DNA of 7,996 nt from Candidatus Aenigmatarchaeota archaeon (GTDB lineage: Archaea; EX4484-52; GLR71), in contig JAGLUQ010000033.1 in the NCBI GenBank assembly GCA_023134675.1, positions 1-7,996 on the forward strand. The letters run 5' to 3'. A program made the position numbers and the translations under genes. The notes under the pieces are model-generated. The model was not told where the DNA came from. It ran no database searches and saw only the letters and a program-made list of their open reading frames with translations. This document shows, one piece after another, positions 5,906 through 7,996 of this stretch (positions within the stretch are counted from its first letter, which is position 1; each line of letters opens with the position of its first letter).

Positions 5906-5992
5906 ATGGAAGACAAGAAAAAAGAAGATAAGAAGAAGGAAGATGACAAAGATTCCTGCAGTTGCAGCTGCTGCGGTTCCGGATGCTGTTAA
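5906..5992 (+). CDS. 28-aa cysteine-rich peptide upstream of porG
   Basis: The frame encodes an N-terminal half made almost wholly of Lys, Asp and Glu (MEDKKKEDKKKEDDKD) and a C-terminal 12 residues, SCSCSCCGSGCC, with six cysteines (18, 20, 22, 23, 27, 28). The cysteine spacing suggests a thiolate metal or cluster-binding tail, but this is inference. GTGAT lies four bases before the ATG, exactly as before porG and porA, and a TATA-like box lies upstream, so the frame has its own expression signals. An in-frame GTG at 5897 would add three residues (V-I-L). It ends 18 nt before the porG ATG and is probably the first gene of the por operon. A role in Fe-S supply or metal handling for the ferredoxin oxidoreductase is possible but unproven. 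I do not recognise a family. Confidence 0.6.
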   Translation: MEDKKKEDKKKEDDKDSCSCSCCGSGCC

Positions 5993-6010
5993 CGTTTTTC
6001 TGTGATGTTG

Positions 6011-6541
6011 ATGAAAGAGATAAGAGTGCACGGCAGAGGCGGTATGGGTGCAGTCACATCTGCGCAACTATTAGCGATAGCCGCTTTCAAAGACGGAAAT
6101 ATGTCCCAGGCATTCCCGTTCTTCGGTGTCGCAAGAAGAGGAAGCCCTGTGGAAGCATACTGCCGTATAGACAAAGATTTCATAAGGGTTAGACAACAGG
6201 TCTACAAGCCCGACTATGTCCTGATCCTTGACAAGACGCTTATAGAGGCAATAGATGTCTTAAAAGGCCTGAAACCTGAAGGCACAGTCATAATCAACAG
6301 CGCAGAAAAGCCAAAGCTTAAGATAAAGGCAAAAGTATATCATGTTGATGCATCAAAGATTGCAATAGACATTTTCGGCAGGAACCTTGTCAATACACCC
6401 ATACTCGGAGCTTTCATAAAAGCGACAGGCGAAGTGTCTCTGGATTCCCTGAACGAGACAATAAGGGAAAAGTTCCCGAAAGAGATAGCAGATAAAAACA
6501 TAGAAGCGATAAAACAGGCATATGATCAGTGCAGTGAATGA
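6011..6541 (+). CDS. porG: Pyruvate:ferredoxin oxidoreductase, gamma subunit
   Basis: This cytosolic subunit of the four-subunit PFOR, which converts pyruvate, CoA and oxidised ferredoxin to acetyl-CoA, CO2 and reduced ferredoxin, has 176 aa, normal for PorG. It begins with the family signature HGRGGMGAVTSAQLLA (7-22), followed by AFPFFGVARRGSPVEAYCRI (34-53). The later segments NLVNTPILGAF and the helical C-terminus also fit the POR/KOR gamma domain. The frame is open back to GTG 6002 and ATG 6005, but GTGAT (6002-6006) lies four bases before ATG 6011 like the other operon starts, so I choose 6011. The stop is separated by 1 nt from porD (TGA-T-ATG), indicating coupled translation. A related 2-oxoacid oxidoreductase is the alternative, but the alpha subunit motifs favour pyruvate. 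Confidence 0.93.
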   Translation: MKEIRVHGRGGMGAVTSAQLLAIAAFKDGNMSQAFPFFGVARRGSPVEAYCRIDKDFIRVRQQVYKPDYVLILDKTLIEAIDVLKGLKPEGTVIINSAEKPKLKIKAKVYHVDASKIAIDIFGRNLVNTPILGAFIKATGEVSLDSLNETIREKFPKEIADKNIEAIKQAYDQCSE

Positions 6542-6542
6542 T

Positions 6543-6803
6543 ATGGCAACGATAGCAGGCATAATAAAGAAGGTCGGTACGACGACAGAAGTAAAGACTG
6601 GCGCATGGCGCTCTTTCATACCGACAGTCACAGACAGGTGCACAGGCTGTAAAATCTGCGAACCTTTCTGCCCTGACGGCTGCATAAAAGTAAACCCGAA
6701 GACAAAGAAGGCAGAGATAGACTATGACTTCTGCAAAGGCTGCCTGATATGTGAAAACGAGTGCCCTTTTAAGGCGATAGAGTCAAAGATGGAAAAGAAG
6801 TGA
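6543..6803 (+). CDS. porD: Pyruvate:ferredoxin oxidoreductase, delta subunit (2x[4Fe-4S])
   Basis: This 86-aa ferredoxin-like subunit carries electrons from the catalytic core to free ferredoxin. After the PorD-type start (IIKKVGTTTEVKTGAWRSF, 7-25) there are two 4Fe-4S motifs: Cys33-x2-Cys36-x2-Cys39-x3-Cys43-Pro, and Cys64-x2-Cys67-x2-Cys70-x3-Cys74-Pro. As in ferredoxins, the last Cys of each motif probably ligates the other cluster. Cys47 in CPDGC is an extra cysteine often seen in this subunit. The frame can be read from an ATG at 6522 inside porG, but the ATG at 6543 gives the usual N-terminus, follows the porG stop by 1 nt and has GTGAA four bases upstream. porA begins 5 nt after the stop. 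Confidence 0.94.
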   Translation: MATIAGIIKKVGTTTEVKTGAWRSFIPTVTDRCTGCKICEPFCPDGCIKVNPKTKKAEIDYDFCKGCLICENECPFKAIESKMEKK

Positions 6804-6808
6804 TATTT

Positions 6809-7966
6809 ATGGTATTGACAGTTCTTGAAGGAAGCAGGGCCGCGGCAGAGGCAGTAAGGCTATGCAGACCCGATGTCGTCGCCGCATATCCCATAACACC
6901 GCAGACTCATATCGTTCAGGAGCTTGCCAACATGAGCGCGGACGGCTCCCTGAAATCAAAGCATATTGAAGTAGAATCCGAGTTCTCAGCAATATCGGCA
7001 GCGACAGGCGCAAGTGCTGCAGGATCAAGATCATACACAGCCACATGCTCGCAAGGTCTTGCTCTTATGCACGAGGTCCTTTTCGCAACAGCAGGGATGA
7101 GGCTGCCGGTCGTCATGACAGTTGTCAACCGTGCCCTGTCAGCCCCGATAAACATCTGGAACGATCACCAGGACTCAATATCTCAGAGAGATGCAGGCTG
7201 GATACAGCTTTATGCAGAGACAAACCAGGAAATCATAGATCTCACGATACAGGCCTTTAAGATAGCAGAGGACAAGAAAGTGCTTCTTCCGATAATGGTC
7301 TGCATGGACGGTTTTTTCCTGTCTCACACAATAGAGCCTGCGGACATGCCTGAGCAGAAAAAAGTAGATAAGTTCCTCCCAAAATACAGGCCCGACCACG
7401 CATATCTTGACCCTAAAAGGCCTATGACACAGGGTCCCTTCGCATTCCCAAAACCTTATGCTCATATGAGAAAAGACCTCTCGGACGCGATAGACAATTC
7501 AAAAGATATTATACAAAAAGTATCAAAAGATTTCAAAAAATCCTTTGGCAGGCAGGCAGGAGACGGCCTTATAGAACAATATAACCTTAAAGGAAAAAAG
7601 ACAGCGATAATAACGATGGGATCTTTAGGCGGAACTGTCAAGGAGGCATCCGACAAAAAAGGCGATTTCGGCCTTTTGAGAATCATATCGTTCAGGCCTT
7701 TCCCGAAAGATGACATCATAAAGGCACTCAAAGGGATAGATACAGTCATAGTCATTGAAAAGAACATATCTCTTGGCGCATCAAACGGCGCAGTCTTTGA
7801 TGAGGTGAGAAGCGCCCTGTACAGCGAAAAAAACAGGCCAAAAATAATAGGCTATGTCGCAGGCATCGGCGGCACTGAAGTCACAGTGGATGACATAATC
7901 AAAGCAGTAGAAAAGAGCAAAAAAAAGAAAGACGGCGATGTAAGCTGGATTATGGAGAAAGAATGA
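6809..7966 (+). CDS. porA: Pyruvate:ferredoxin oxidoreductase, alpha subunit
   Basis: This 385-aa catalytic subunit forms the core of PFOR with PorB. It shows the expected motif AAYPITPQTHIVQEL (25-39), then EVESEFSAISAATGASAAG (54-72), with Glu57 near the TPP ring in the family, then ATCSQGLALMHEV (78-90) and VNRALSAPINIWNDHQDSIS (106-125). The later segment TAIITMGS (Rossmann-like) and ISFRPFP, followed by VIVIEKN, match the C-terminal domain. The wording around NDHQDS and GWIQLYAE fits pyruvate-type PorA better than 2-oxoglutarate or branched-chain versions. The GTG at 6800 overlaps the porD stop, but GTGAT (6800-6804) then a 4-nt spacer points to ATG 6809. Coding here is visibly GC-richer than upstream (35 of 60 in 7081-7140). 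Confidence 0.96.
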   Translation: MVLTVLEGSRAAAEAVRLCRPDVVAAYPITPQTHIVQELANMSADGSLKSKHIEVESEFSAISAATGASAAGSRSYTATCSQGLALMHEVLFATAGMRLPVVMTVVNRALSAPINIWNDHQDSISQRDAGWIQLYAETNQEIIDLTIQAFKIAEDKKVLLPIMVCMDGFFLSHTIEPADMPEQKKVDKFLPKYRPDHAYLDPKRPMTQGPFAFPKPYAHMRKDLSDAIDNSKDIIQKVSKDFKKSFGRQAGDGLIEQYNLKGKKTAIITMGSLGGTVKEASDKKGDFGLLRIISFRPFPKDDIIKALKGIDTVIVIEKNISLGASNGAVFDEVRSALYSEKNRPKIIGYVAGIGGTEVTVDDIIKAVEKSKKKKDGDVSWIMEKE

Positions 7967-7979
7967 AGAAGGTGTTGTT

Positions 7980-7996
7980 ATGGAAAATGCACTGTC
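7980..7996 (+). CDS. porB: Pyruvate:ferredoxin oxidoreductase, beta subunit, start only
   Basis: ATG at 7980 follows the porA stop by 13 nt and has AAGGTG just upstream as a ribosome binding site. Only five complete codons (M-E-N-A-L) are visible, so the identity rests on the conserved gamma-delta-alpha-beta gene order of archaeal PFOR operons rather than sequence. PorB would supply the TPP-binding site and a proximal 4Fe-4S cluster. Confidence 0.55.

Noticed and set aside
5994..5999. T-run between the cysteine-rich peptide and porG as a terminator
   Set aside because: It is short (GTTTTTC context) and lies between closely spaced genes on the same strand; at most a partial attenuation site.

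Overview
This looks like archaeal chromosomal DNA. The evidence is an archaeal/eukaryotic-type flap endonuclease (FEN-1), a four-subunit pyruvate:ferredoxin oxidoreductase operon in the order gamma-delta-alpha-beta, an archaeal-type PCMT, and AT-rich TATA-like boxes centred about 25-29 nt upstream of several start codons that lack a leader. The lineage (euryarchaeal, DPANN or other) cannot be fixed from this window. No tRNA, rRNA, CRISPR array, insertion sequence or attachment site was seen.

Layout. Positions 1-1248 (minus strand) hold three envelope-type genes: a 53-aa membrane miniprotein, a five-helix SpoIIM/DUF95-family membrane protein, and a signal-peptide protein cut by the window edge. 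The last two are separated by 1 nt and are probably translationally coupled. Positions 1249-1478 are intergenic, with candidate TATA boxes and an imperfect inverted repeat. Next, on the plus strand, come an AT-rich orphan gene with protein-kinase-like catalytic motifs and a protein-L-isoaspartate O-methyltransferase. Convergent to these on the minus strand is a 366-aa orphan, then FEN-1 with its own promoter. A short divergent promoter region separates FEN-1 from a plus-strand 214-aa orphan that carries an internal repeat.

The right end (5897-7996) is a plus-strand operon: a 28-aa cysteine-rich peptide, then porG, porD, porA and the first codons of porB. PorGDAB oxidatively decarboxylates pyruvate to acetyl-CoA and reduces ferredoxin. 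PorA carries the conserved N-terminal pyruvate-ferredoxin oxidoreductase motifs, PorD carries two 4Fe-4S clusters, and PorB would supply the TPP site beyond the edge.

Two modes of translation start are visible. Promoter-proximal genes look leaderless. The cysteine-rich peptide, porG and porA share a GTGAT motif exactly four bases before ATG, with GTGAA at the same distance before porD. This argues for ATG starts rather than the longer GTG-started readings of porG and porA. The most interesting unexplained items are the cysteine-rich peptide, the orphan kinase-like gene with its upstream inverted repeat, and the two orphan proteins flanking FEN-1.
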